A DNA stretch of 64,000 nucleotides, taken from assembly GCA_025266875.1 (NCBI GenBank), contig JALLLT010000079.1:29618-93617 (forward strand). The letters run 5' to 3'. Numbering within the stretch: the stretch's first letter is position 1; the number at the start of each line of letters is the position of its first letter. The DNA comes from Fennellomyces sp. T-0311 (taxonomy: Eukaryota; Mucoromycota; Mucoromycetes; Mucorales; Lichtheimiaceae). The notes under the pieces are model-generated. The model did not search any database. It was not told where the DNA came from and worked only from the letters and a program-made list of their open reading frames with translations. Below, one piece after another: positions 48,552 through 59,429 of this stretch. The position numbers and the translations under genes are program-made.

Positions 48552-48614
48552 TAAACTTTGGATACAAAAAAATGTGCGCTTTGTTTACCCTCCTCTCTCT
48601 TGTTTTCTATTTCT

Positions 48615-49065
48615 CTATTTGCCTAATCTCTTTCTCAACGCTCTTGTTCGCTTCCGCAGTTTCTTGTGCTTATGCTTGTTCATTTTCAAACGTCGCTTTC
48701 GAAGAATGCTCGTCATGTGCATGCCTTCATTCAGGGTTTCGGTGGGAGTGGAAATGGGCTGTTGGAAAGGTGCTGGTGGCGCTGAGAAGGGTCGCATTCG
48801 AGAAAGGTACTCAGTTACAGACTGGGAGACAGGTGCTTCAGGTACTAAATGTATGTTTAGCCGTCTTTCCTTTTGAAAAAAAAGGTACACAAAAAAGTTT
48901 ACCTTGTTTGGAGAACATGAAGGGTAACGGAAGCGCGTTGTCGGTAGCAGTGCTGACGGTAGAGGCCGTTCGCTTGGCGCATTGGCTTGCGACACGTACT
49001 CTAAAGACGGAGCTGACCGTTGTTGATTGTAAGCCGCGCTGTAAGAATGCTCGAGCGGCAAGCAT
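48615..49065 (-). CDS. Mitochondrial small ribosomal subunit protein mS38 (Cox24/AURKAIP1 family)
   Basis: A small basic protein of the mitoribosome small subunit (yeast Cox24/Qri5). Exons 49065-48903 and 48844-48615 give 130 residues. An N-terminal presequence is rich in Arg, Ala and Ser (MLAARAFLQRGLQSTTV). The diagnostic C-terminus is SILRKRRLKMNKHKHKKLRK followed by RTRALRKRLGK, the family's LRKR..KM.KHK.+K..KR.R..R+R pattern. Splicing removes 58 nt and joins KQ|VPEAPVSQ. The Pro-rich middle (RPFSAPPAPFQQPI) is typical of fungal members. It is tail-to-tail with NUP54. Confidence 0.85.
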
Positions 49066-51353
49066 TGTGTATAAAATGGTTGAAAGTTGTCAGGAGCCTA
49101 GCAACCCGTTGCAAGTGTTTTTGAAAAGAGTGACTGTTCCTTCATTACCATTTTGGAACACCACTTGTCAAAATCGCCTTTTGTGTTTTGATAAGTCAGA
49201 TCATTCGTTCAAATAGAAAGGGCATGGGAGATTCAAGTACTTCAGATAGTATGAGCTAGTGTAGAAAAAAAACTAGATTCATACCTATCGTCTTGTTATT
49301 GGCAACGAAACGTCAGAGTTGCGTGGGTAGCCGCCCGGTCGAATTCTACATACCCACTCGCTAATAACTGTAATGCACTATGAGTCTAGCGCTGTACATA
49401 GGCATATCGATATCCAGCACAAGTTGAAATGGAAGGAATTACGTAAGTAATAAAGAAAGTGGCTATGAAAAAATAACATATTTGGGTTATGTAATCCCCT
49501 GACACTGTGAGCCATTGCTTGGATAATCGCATCAAGAATAAATCTTCTGAAGCCAAAGTTATTGGCTTCATAACATTTGACTTGCATTAGGTTGGATATC
49601 TTAGAATTAGATACTTTTATTCTGAGATGAGCCGTCAAAGTTAATGTAACAAGGGGATGATGGATATGTAATAAACAGGTTTACCCATAAGCAATGTCTA
49701 ATATACAGTCGATAACACCCGGAACGCCGGTGAGATCACCTAGTGTATAAAGTGCGTACTGGGACGTGGCATGTTTTGCAGTGGAACACCGCTTTTTTCC
49801 TACAGTGAATGGCCCGCGAAAAGTGCGGAAAAAGCAAGGGTGAGGAAAAGACGAGGGCTACACTTACACATAAATGTCGGCGCTAATAGTGGTCGATCGA
49901 ACAGTCCTCAGCCATTCTCTTCGTTATATGTGTATGTTTACTTGTATATCCACCGATGGAAGTATCGAGGTATAGACATTTACATCGATAAGAGACAGTA
50001 GATTGCTTTGGCTGATAAAGAATAGCGTTGCAATATATTACACTCGTTTATGAGGCACGGTAACAGATCCCAAGCAATCGTGATTTGCTATCGTGCTTTC
50101 CTTGTCCCTGCTTAGTATGGCACACAAAGTTGCTAATGTTGGCTTCAGGAATTATGTATTACCGGCATGGGGCAACTAATGAGCTACAGTATATGATGAA
50201 GCCGCTATTATGGCTCACCTAATGCCCAACTGTTTTAGACGCTTAACATATGTACGCCTTGTCGAATGTGATCGCCTAGTATCTGCGGTACCCCAAGTAA
50301 TCCGTAGGTACCGCCATTACACGACACATTCATATCATACTTTTTATATTCGAAAATAAAGAGACATAGACAACTTTAGAATGTATTCATGCATTACACA
50401 CATGAACAAGGTTTTCCACTAGAAGTGGCTAAAAGAATACAGGGTAAAAAAGTCATGTATGGCCACCTAAGCATCTTTTTTATTCCCTCACGTACGGGTA
50501 AACCCAAGGGAGAGGAAAAGCAGGTATGTTATACTGTAGAGGTTATACCACCAAGTAGGATACCATCAGCAGGTTAGACAATTTTAATCGGTACATCGAG
50601 GACCCGGAATGCATATCATGAAATGTACAGTGTATCCAAAAAAATGACGCAATCCCGTGTCATCACACACCATGGCTCCGTACTTGGATGAGCGATAATA
50701 ATAATGGGAGTTCAATGACTGAACGTCTGCTATACACTCATTCGGCAGCGCTGATAGTGAGCTGCTAACTTTGTCCTAGGAAGTCAAAAGTCTCCGCTAT
50801 CATTGAGGAGCCTAAAAGCAGATGGATACCTTCCAGCCAAACGCAGATGGAAGGAGGACTTAGCCCAATGAGTGTCACACCCGGTCCAGCGGTAAGATTC
50901 CAACGAGCAACTGGTGACGACAGTTTCGCGGGTTAGTCACATTGGCTGCATGACCTCACCTGCTGAATGCTTCTCCCTGCTCACACCTGTGTCATGACCG
51001 CGGGGAATCAGGTATGAAATGAAATTCATAAAGCTCTCAATGAAGTAGCTAACATTGGTATTTTTAATAGAACTCTCGAAGTTCATTATTGAAGCACCAT
51101 TGCTGACCCTTGAGGGCTTTGTTATACATTTTGACACTCGACTTGCTTCATGGGCAGAACACTCTGGCAATTAGTATGCTATTGCCGGCAGATGGTGTCA
51201 TCGATATAAAAAGGAAATGGGGGTTGAGCCCCAGTAAGTAACGTTACTAATTACAAGTGATTCAGGCTAACAAGCTTAAAGTAAAGATACAAGTGTCCCG
51301 CCTCGCTTTGGAAGAGAACTGGCCATATCAAAGCTAAATATACATTCAGTCGC
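49066..51353. other. No gene recognised; 2.3-kb gap
   Basis: AT-rich, with scattered short frames (49378-49638 minus, 49771-50001 plus, 50389-50577 plus). None has recognisable motifs. It forms the left part of the second repeat island. Confidence 0.4.
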
Positions 51354-53055
51354 GTGCATATGTATATGCAGGTCGATGAGTTGTACGCTAGGCTGGAAGT
51401 GCTACGGGAGCTACAAACTAAGAAGCCCCTACACCGCCTTACTCGCCTCGCGGTCAAAATGAACGGGGTGGAGTTGACCGACGAGCAGCGAAAGCTGTTG
51501 CCTGACTGGCAATGGTGCGACCAGCAGACGAGCTCATCCAAGAAGCTGTTAGTTCAAGCAGTGCACCAGTGGTCCAAGCTCTGAGTGAAACATCATTCAG
51601 AAGCTTGAAAAACTACTCAGATATTTATATTATTGAACCGGTCAGAATGAACGCTCCCTTGTGGAGAAGCGTACTACTTAATAACCTATTCATGCCTCGG
51701 GCAAACTCGAGGAGCCCTTTGATCTCTTGATCTGGATCAAGGTGATTTCCGACCGATGTTGGCGGAAACTGGACTCATGGATGGCGTACGGTTCTGCCGT
51801 CGAAAGAACGAATAGAATAGATATGTCTGAGTGGAAAGGTGTAGGATGCGACCGATGTGCAAGCCGTTTCGCATTCGAAGCATCAAACTGAAGTGATGCG
51901 ACCGCCTACTATTCCTGTTCTCCTGGAGTGGGCAAGTGACATCCAACAAGTAAGGATGCTTTAGTACAATCAGCGTTTCCGGTCACTAATTTATATGTAG
52001 CTATTGCAAAAAGAAATTCCTGATATATGGAGCGTACGATCGAAAATCAACTCGTTCACGGCACTTGCAAAAGCGATATCAACCCATGCTTGCATTTGCG
52101 AGTGTGCTAGGTATCCGTGCTTGAGGTCCAGCAGTCGACCGAGTGCGGGATATCTGAAGATACGGTAGTCCATACCTACTTGCATGCACCCCTCCATTCT
52201 CTTTTTGTTGAGATACCGGGTTTGGTAAGTATCGTTTTATGGCAGCTGTAGTTCTGCGTACCAACCAAGTTTTGAAGGGCGAATACGGCGTTGGAGGTTA
52301 CCAGGGGAGGGACCAGTTGTTCCTCCCCGACTTTACGGTGTTCAAAGATGTATTTGGACACAAGTATGATTTGTTTATAGTTGAAGCCAAGAGGCCAGGC
52401 TCACCCGTGTCAGATTTGTTCAAGATGGGAAGAATGATGAAAGCAATGCTGAACGAACTTGTGCTTCTTGGAGCTTCCCAGTCCACCGTTTTGACGAATG
52501 TACGCATTGCAATTCAAAATTGAATTTTATTTAAGTTTAATACAACAAAAAATATTGGATTGATAGCTACAGGTACGTGTATTCCCTACGCATGTTTCCG
52601 GCGCAGTATATAAAATTGACAATGTTGCTAGGCTTTGTATGCACATCATATCGAATGGACATGAAAGCTAAGCACGTCTACCGGATGGTGGAGCTTTGTG
52701 CATTCCGTCTTCCAAATAGCCAGTATGAGCTCGTCTGCCTTCCTCTTGTAATGCAAGGATTAGAGCAAGTGAAGGTAATCAATCTTGATTTAGTGATATG
52801 CTTATAACAATAAGGCTAACTAAATTACAGAACACTATCATGTCGGTGGCGGAAAAAATCGAAGAATGTGTAGACGCCCGGAGGAACAAAGCTAGATTGA
52901 CGAATCGGATACCACTGAGCTGGACAGTCGAAAATTCAAGTGGTTACGTCAGAGTCAAAAAAGCAGCGGACACGCAACCAAAGGCAGCAGGACCCAATAA
53001 ACAGAAGGCTTCCAAGAACAAGCAGCCTGATGTTGTAACAAAGCGGACAAAATAG
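51354..53055 (+). CDS. PD-(D/E)XK-nuclease-like protein gene, copy 2
   Basis: The best supported coding blocks are 52239-52499, 52570-52773 and 52831-53055. The first has LFLPDFTVF (the D) followed by YDLFIVEAKRPGSP (the ExK), then a helix (KMGRMMKAMLNELVLLG). This matches the order in the minus-strand relative at 11,978-14,376 (VEIKSPH, then a MKDAID helix). The second block has TSYRMDMKAKHVYRMVEL and FRLPNSQYELVCL, parallel to MAMDLMYQGIYRL and FYIPRAHDDF in copy 1. The last exon follows a clear intron (GTAATC to ATTACAG) and is Lys-rich at its end. Upstream exons (from VDELYARLEVLRELQTKKPL at about 51,370) are uncertain, and the frame between 51,600 and 52,238 is broken. The join between blocks one and two is also unclear, so it may be a pseudogene. 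Confidence 0.45.
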
Positions 53056-53112
53056 TTATTACATATATATCTATCCTATACTATAATAGTATTCAAAATT
53101 ATTAATGAAATT

Positions 53113-53392
53113 ACTAGCGCTTTCTGCCTCGCTTCGCTTCGTGTCATTCAAAGGAAATCGCGTTGCAAGGGGGCCACATGGGGGGGGGGGGCAAGCCCCC
53201 AAACCCCCCTCTCACCACCCACGCAAATCCGAATCAATGTTTTCCAACAGAATCGACTCACGTAGCTTTGCTACCAATTCATAGCAGGTGTGAATGGCGA
53301 AAGTATAAGCTCTAAGCGCTACACCAAACCAACCTAACATATACCTACCTTATCCTCCTTTACCCGAAACCCTACTACATATACTTATCATA
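53113..53392 (+). repeat. Structured GC-rich dispersed repeat, copy B
   Basis: Nearly matches copy A (7,819-8,110). It starts 57 bp after the stop of PD-(D/E)XK copy 2. The hairpin core is partly collapsed here into one long G-run (about 53,182-53,191) facing C-runs, while the flanks and the TATAAGCTCTAAGCGCTACA block are conserved. Confidence 0.7.
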
Positions 53393-53429
53393 GCTACGTA
53401 TGAGCGACGTTATCTTTATCGTAACTCAG

Positions 53430-54360
53430 GAGCACCAAGTGTGCCTTTCTACCGGGCTCAACTGGCTTTTCACCGAGCTAGACGAATCCCATTTTCTCAA
53501 AAAAAAATGTGCTCGTCTCGCGGCACTTTTACTTTGGTCTTTGAAAAGATACAGCAACATGATATATTTGTTTCGACAGAACGGGGACCACAAAGCCAGT
53601 GGGCCATTACAGAAAAGGTGCCAGTATCAAAATTATTGTAAAATCTTTTGGTATATCAAGTACAGTTAGTAGTTTAGCCATATAGAGCCACCGTTTGAAA
53701 CGTATGCCCGGCGTTGCATCAAGACTATTTTGGACTTGGAAACACGTACGTACGTTGGCCAGCGAAGGAGAGCGAAAAGCGTCGCGTAAAGCGCGGTTTT
53801 AGTTTCAGCACCCGTGGATCTTTTCTCAAATGTATCGGTGTCACTGACATAATGCGTTTTCCTTTTGCCGCCAGCGCACCGTCCTTGGATTGAATCGCAT
53901 ACAAGAATGGGATTTCTGGACTTTTGGTACACATTAATCGCAAACTGACAACCGTATATGTGTATCGGTTGGTCAGAAACGTTGCGTGACAGCCAAGTTT
54001 ACCAAAGCTGTCAACTTGCCAGTCATCAGCAGCACTACTTTGGTCCCAACCAGCACATCCTCGCCGATTCCAGTTACCAATCTCTTCCAAACGTCACCGT
54101 ATGACACAGATCATCAGATTAACTTACCGACAGTCAGACCCCATTTACAGTAGTAATGGGTTTAATTCGGTATGTTGAGCAACTTTTTCTTGCTTTTCCC
54201 TGCTGGAATTTAGGTACATGGCTGTATCAAGGAATACTTGCGTAAATTTCCTCTTCGTCTGAATAAGAAGGAGGATGCAGAGCCAGTTGCCAATTGGATT
54301 GTGGCTTGCTATATCCTTCATAACGTTATCACTGCGTCCAGGACTGACTTGATGCTATTA
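53430..54360 (+). pseudogene. PIF/Harbinger-type (DDE_4) transposase relic
   Basis: Fragmented plus-strand frames follow the order of a Harbinger transposase. First is a helix-turn-helix-like segment (GHYRKGASIKIIVKSFGISS, about 53,600-53,660), then WKHVRTLASEGERKASRKA (about 53,730). Later comes a degraded region around 53,830-54,100 where the first catalytic Asp block should lie. The C-terminus is IKEYLRKFPLRLNKKEDAEP followed by VANWIVACYILHNVI (54,227-54,335). The W.V.C.ILHN ending is characteristic of the family. Many stops and frameshifts make it inactive. It begins right after structured repeat copy B. Confidence 0.6.
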
Positions 54361-55101
54361 TAGCACAGGGGCAAAGTGATGAAAGTGCTTCTTTTTTGGC
54401 ACTAGGAAAACGTAGAAAAGAAGAGTGATGTACGTAGTTGAGTGGCGAATACAAAAATGTTGTCGAGCTGAACGAATTGTTTCGGATGCATTAATCCGAA
54501 ATAACTGCTGGCTTAGACTTGTCTCGTGCTTGCAAAAAAAAAGACAAGCATCGAGAAAAGAAGGCAATTGGTAAATGCCATATGACGATAGAATGTTGTA
54601 GAATGTGATGATTTACTTTGAAGCGGCTCATTAACCTATCCAAATCGTACGAATAAGCTTACGCGTATCGTATGGAAAGAAAACATTCGACGATAGCAAG
54701 GTAGGATTAGCTGGATACTATTGTGATAATAAACTTGCGTGGAGCATGTAATAATGCGGTAATATTGACTATTCTCATGTACACACACGATGCAATTGCG
54801 ATAATAGCTAAAATACCAAGATACATATATCATCGTTTCGAAAGCTACCCCAACCCATTGGTAAGACTATCGACTCCCGTAATGGACAAGCAGGTCCAGC
54901 GTAAAATACTGATTGCATACGTGGTCGCTATCCCCTGATATTTTAGTAACAATGAATTTCCGTTTGGCACATTGCAAACGGCGGAACAGCCGAGAACTTG
55001 TTTGAGAAAGACACATGCGTACCATAACAGTCACTTGTGTCATGCGCAAGTTACCATACATACGTCCACTTTTTTTTTGCCTTTCAAAACTATTTGACAT
55101 C
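54361..55101. other. Intergenic; promoter side of CK2 beta
   Basis: No recognised gene; AT-rich. A pyrimidine run (CTTTTTTTTTGCC) lies just before the CK2 beta start. Confidence 0.45.
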
Positions 55102-55951
55102 ATGGAAGAAGATGAGGAAATGCAAGATTCTCTCAGTACCACCAGTAGCCAACCACAATCGGTAAGTGTTTTTTATATAAAAAACGTGTTTAATAAAAAA
55201 AAAGTGTGGTTACCAATGACAACAAAAAAAAATAGTGGATCAAGTGGTTCTGTTCGTTAGCTGGACACGAATACTATTGCGAAATAGACGACGATTACAT
55301 TGAAGATGGGTTCAATCTGACAGGATTAGCACAACAAGTTCCTCTCTACAAGGAGGCACTCGAGTTAATCTTGGATCTGGAAAGGGAGGAAGATGAAATG
55401 AGTTCCACGATACCTGACGTTAGCATATTGCAGCCGCATGCAGAGTTACTATATGGCCTGATCCATCAACGATATATCAATACCAAGGCAGGGCTTGTTC
55501 AAATGGTGCGCACAAACACTCACAAAAAACAACGTTGACGTAACCAAATGTTCAGTTGTGGAAGTACAAGTCAGGGCACTTTGGCTACTGTCCGAGGGTG
55601 TATTGCGAAAAGACAGCAATGTTGCCAGTGGGCCAGAGTGACATCCCCAATGCTGGAAGCGTAAGACTGTATTGCCCGAACTGCAGGGACATTTATCTAT
55701 GCAATGGAAAGCATGCCAATGTGGACGGTAAGGGACAAGTCATTTCCACCCGGTGTAGCTCTGATATTCTCTTGTTAGGCGCCCATTTCGGGACCACGTT
55801 TCCTCATCTGTTTGTGGATACGTTCCCGAACGACATCAAGTTAAAACCGGCAAAGGCGTACGTGGCGCGAATATTCGGGTTTCGAATCAGCGAGCGATCC
55901 AGCAGCGGGCCGCGTATGCAATGGCTGCGCATGACCCCCCCTCAATCATAA
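55102..55951 (+). CDS. CKB1: Casein kinase 2 regulatory subunit beta
   Basis: CK2 beta dimerises through a zinc ribbon and organises the CK2 tetramer. Exons 55102-55161, 55236-55505, 55556-55727 and 55779-55951 give 224 residues. The acidic N-terminus (MEEDEEMQ) precedes WIKWFCSLAGHEYYCEIDDD, then DGFNLTGLAQQVPLYKEALELILDLE. Next come AELLYGLIHQRYINTKAGL and GHFGYCPRVYC, then VRLYCPNCRDIY (the four zinc cysteines), and finally GAHFGTTFPHLFVDTFP and YVARIFGFRI. All family landmarks are present and the length is normal. Introns are 44-74 nt. The yeast-style symbol is given by similarity; a second paralogue elsewhere is possible. It converges on the downstream kinase gene with 127 bp between stops. 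Confidence 0.93.
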
Positions 55952-55952
55952 C

Positions 55953-55984
55953 GTGTGCGTGCGTGCGTGTGTGTGTGTGTGTTT
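55953..55984 (+). repeat. GTGC/GT microsatellite
   Basis: GTGTGCGTGCGTGC followed by a GT run, just after the CK2 beta stop. Confidence 0.85.
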
Positions 55985-56078
55985 TACATGAGAAAAGAAA
56001 CGTATATATTGTATTTACAGTTTTTGGAATGTAAGGGGAGAAGGGACGTAAAGGGGAGATACATAGGAGGATTTAAGG

Positions 56079-57577
56079 TCATGACGATGGCTGACAACAA
56101 CAGATGGATTTGAACCAGTCATTTTCCATGACGACCGGCACCCCGATCCGCTTTTTCGGATTAGGGTCGAGCATGCGATAGATGAGACGCTTGGCGCCCA
56201 GTTCCAGTCCTTCGAGAATATCCAGGCCTGACTCGCGCGCCCGCCGTCTCACCGATTCCCTGCCCTTGTGAATCGACTGTTCGCGGTCCTGCTCGGTCTC
56301 ATTGCTCTTGAGCAGTCGTTCTCGTTTGGCATTCTCGCGCTCTTCCTCGATCAATTTCCGGAACCGAAGATATCGATCGTAGTTGCTGTCCTCGCCCTTC
56401 TTTGCCACGTGCCACATGTGGTTTCCCGTGCGCATGGCCATGTAGATGACCGCACAGCTCCACACATCCGTCAGGCGTGGATCGTATTCGCTGTCCGTAA
56501 ACATTTCGGGGGCAATGTAGGGCTCGGAACCGCAGACGCCGCGACTGAATACCATATTGGACTGGACCGTGGGCTGGAAACAGTCCGCACCGCCAAAGTC
56601 GGATATCTTGAGACAGCCGCTGCTCGTCAGTAGCAAATTTTCCGGTTTGAGGTCGCGATGCGCGATGCCTTGGCTGTGCATATAACTCACACCGCGCAAC
56701 AGCTGTTTGAAAAAGCAGTTGGCCTCCCCAACTTGCAAGCCTGACGACGCGAAATCGTAAATGACATTGAACAGATCGCCGCCGTCGCAGTACTCCATGA
56801 CTTGGCAGTACACGGGCGATGTTTCGTTGAGCGGCAACAGGTCCAGGGTTTCAATGACATTGGGATGATGCAGTATGGATGAAATGCAGAATTCGGAGGT
56901 CAGACGCTTGACGTATTGCTTTGTTGACTCTAAGCTCTTTCTGCGAAACTCCTAATGACAAGTCAGTTCGGGAATAAAAACTCCCACACATCACACAAAC
57001 GCCTTCTTACCTTGACAGCGTATTCGTGACCAGAAGGATCAGCCCTGTGTACTATCCGGACGACCCCAAAGGCTCCTTTTCCAATCACTTCCTGACATGT
57101 GCCCCACTTTGCTGATAAACAAACGTCATTGTCGGCCGTCCGCTTGAGTTCTGCGTTGACCGCCGCCCGTTCTTTCTGCACCGCCTCTGGCGTCTTCTTT
57201 TCACCCCGCAACGGAAGCTTGAAGCCCTTGCCCAGTCCCACCGCAAGATTCTGCAGCGACGACGACAGCTTGTTCGGCGGCGTCCACCGTATACAGTGCG
57301 TGTGCGTGCCGTCGAGGTGCTGCAGATATCTGGGCTGCTGGGTATTTTGCGATCGCGCCGAAATCGTGTGGGCCGACTGGTTGGACGACGACGACGGTGT
57401 CCGCGTTACGCTGTCGTTGGCCATGGGCATCGAGCTCACGTAGCGAAAGTTTTTGTTGTCGTCGAATATGGGTGACGTGGGCTCCGAAGGCGGCGTCGGT
57501 GGCCCGTTTGGCTTCGGAGGCATCTGCTTCTTTGGCTCTTGTTCTCTGGGATGAAGTACGCTTCGAAAAAGGCCCAT
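56079..57577 (-). CDS. Hal4/Sat4-type serine/threonine kinase
   Basis: A fungal-specific kinase subfamily that regulates ion transporters and nutrient permeases. Exons 57577-57011 and 56951-56079 give 479 residues. The start MGLFRSVLHPREQ was chosen over an upstream in-frame ATG because the longer N-terminus is a low-complexity 5' leader. The N-terminal 130 residues are Pro/Ser-rich. The kinase domain has GKGAFGVVRIVHR (Gly loop) and YAVKEFRRKS (Lys, joined over the intron). Next are LTSEFCISSILHHPNVIETL, HRDLKPENLLL and DFGGAD. GVCGSEPYIAPEMF and DVWSCAVIYMAM follow, the latter being the subfamily's CGSEPYIAPE hallmark. A Lys/Glu-rich insert (about 385-430) precedes the end of the domain. 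The catalytic residues are intact. The specific substrate is unknown. Confidence 0.88.
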
Positions 57578-57960
57578 AGCAAGGAAAAGAGTGGAAAAGA
57601 ACCCATGGAACTTTGCCTCTGTCTGTGGCAAACCTTGCAAAAAAAAAAAAAAATTGATTCGGAGGATGAATTGGCGTCGCACACAGACAAAAAATCCACC
57701 ATTTTAGGTAAAAATGGCTCATTTTTCACTATCCAAGGCTATTTCATGGGAAAAAAAAGAAGCCGTGTTCCTAGGCTCGTCGCACCGATGCGCCCTTGTT
57801 CATTATGTAATGCAGACACACAAAAGACGTATTTAATAAAGCCTTTTCTTTTTATTAAGAGGTCTTTTTTTCCCCGTAGCTCCCAAATCAATGCGGCACC
57901 CAGGTCCGTAAAGTTGGTAACACCGTCAGAGGGTTGCGAAAAAGAAAAAAAAGAAACATC

Positions 57961-58768
57961 TTAGAACAAGCGGTGAGGCTTGCCCATGGTAGACTTCAAG
58001 TAGAGAGACTTGACGTTTTGCCAGTTCTTCTTGAGCAAAGAGACCAAGAAGTTGATGGCCAACATGATGTTAGCAACCAACTGGTCTTCGGTCATCTTGA
58101 CGTGACCAACGGCGACACCCAAGCAGAGAACCTTCTTCAACTGGAACTTGATGGTAGCACGGATCTCGTTGGCCTTGACGGTCAAATCATCGTTGTGCGA
58201 GACGGCAGTGGGGAACTTGCCGACCTTGTGAAGACCAGGACCCAAAAGACGAGGAATCTGCTTGATCAAGGCCTCGGAGGCAATGAAAGCATCGTACTTC
58301 TTGGCCAACTTCTTGATCAGCTTCTTGTTCTTGTTGAGCTTCTTCAAATCCTCAACCGACTGGAACTCCATACCAGCAGCCTTGGCCTGGTCGCAATGGA
58401 AAGCATCACCCAAAACGCAGACCGAAAGGTTGGGACGGGGAATGTTGGGAAGCCTATCGTTTTTTAAAATCGTGTCAACATCTTTTAACGCGTTCCTTTT
58501 TTTTATAACACAATTGTGTTTGTTGGATAATTACTTGATGGTACCCGAGAAACGCTTGTCACGCTGGGGATCGTAGTTCTTGAGACCAATTTGGAGTTCA
58601 ATGGTCTCGGTGAACTTGCGGGGCTTCTCGGTGGAAGCAGCAGAGATCTGGGCAAGAATTTCTCTGACGGCAGCAGCACTGACTTTGCTATTACATGTCG
58701 AATGGATGTTAATTTCCTTTGGATGGATGGATGGATGCCTTGCATCGATGGATCGTCCGTTACCTCAT
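57961..58768 (-). CDS. RPL1: 60S ribosomal protein uL1 (L10a / Rpl1)
   Basis: A component of the L1 stalk that helps move deacylated tRNA out of the ribosome. Exons 58768-58764, 58687-58535 and 58453-57961 give 216 residues, the normal size. The first coding exon is only five bases (ATGAG), which gives [15 protein letters not shown] on splicing. Landmarks are [70 protein letters not shown] and [19 protein letters not shown]. It ends with [14 protein letters not shown]. Use of an intron right after the start codon is common in fungal ribosomal protein genes. Intron 1 (76 nt) contains an ATGG/CATC-rich run. Confidence 0.95.
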
Positions 58769-59429
58769 GGCTAAAGATCAAAAGGGAAGGGACTTCTTTT
58801 CCACCACCAAGATTTTTATACGGGCCCTTTTTTATTTCAAACACCGATTATCCAAGTGGGATGGAAATGACGCATCATTCTATGTGTGCTAGTGCTGTTC
58901 GCAAACGGCAAGCGACTACTCGACGTTGTATGTGCTTCTTTCGTGGCCACAGTATCCTAGATACCGTACTATGATGGATACATAACCTTTTTGGCTGTCA
59001 TCATTCATTCCAGAACTCTTTATGTGTACAAGAGCAAGCCTAGACGATATGACGCATCAATCTAAGGCTGTGTCTCTCGAATGCTCAATTAATGAATGCC
59101 GATATCGATGTCTTTCTAAATTAAGGAGAACGCTTGGTTATGAATACGTATTTCTCCAAGTGAACGGGTCACATTTTACGTAAATCAAGCATGCGCCACA
59201 CATTGTACTGCTTGCACCAATACACTGACGATAATATAAAAGTCAATCGAAGGAACCGAACATCAACATATAGAGACGAGGATTTTCTTTTGGGCCAGAT
59301 CAATTAAGTCGTGTAACGATGCCACTGCGCAACCGTGTGGCTCATAGTCTAAATTGCCTTTACCAGTAAAGGATCAAAAAATTATTATCGTTTTTCTTTC
59401 TTTTTCTCTTTCTTTCCGTGCCAGGCCAT
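58769..59429. other. Divergent promoter region between RPL1 and the membrane-protein gene
   Basis: About 660 bp, no frame of note. Pyrimidine-rich sequence (TTTCTTTCTTTTTCTCTTTC) precedes the 59430 start. Confidence 0.5.

Noticed and set aside
48574..49216. Plus-strand continuation after NUP54 as coding
   Set aside because: It is the antisense of mS38, whose C-terminal motif is diagnostic; NUP54 ends at 48551.
49320..49370. Possible tRNA-like stretch (GGTCGAATTC)
   Set aside because: No acceptor stem or anticodon arm can be drawn; no other tRNA signature was found in the window.
56268..56633. Plus-strand frame opposite the kinase
   Set aside because: Shadow of the conserved kinase domain on the other strand.
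57934..58467. 177-codon plus-strand frame opposite RPL1
   Set aside because: Shadow of the highly biased RPL1 coding strand.
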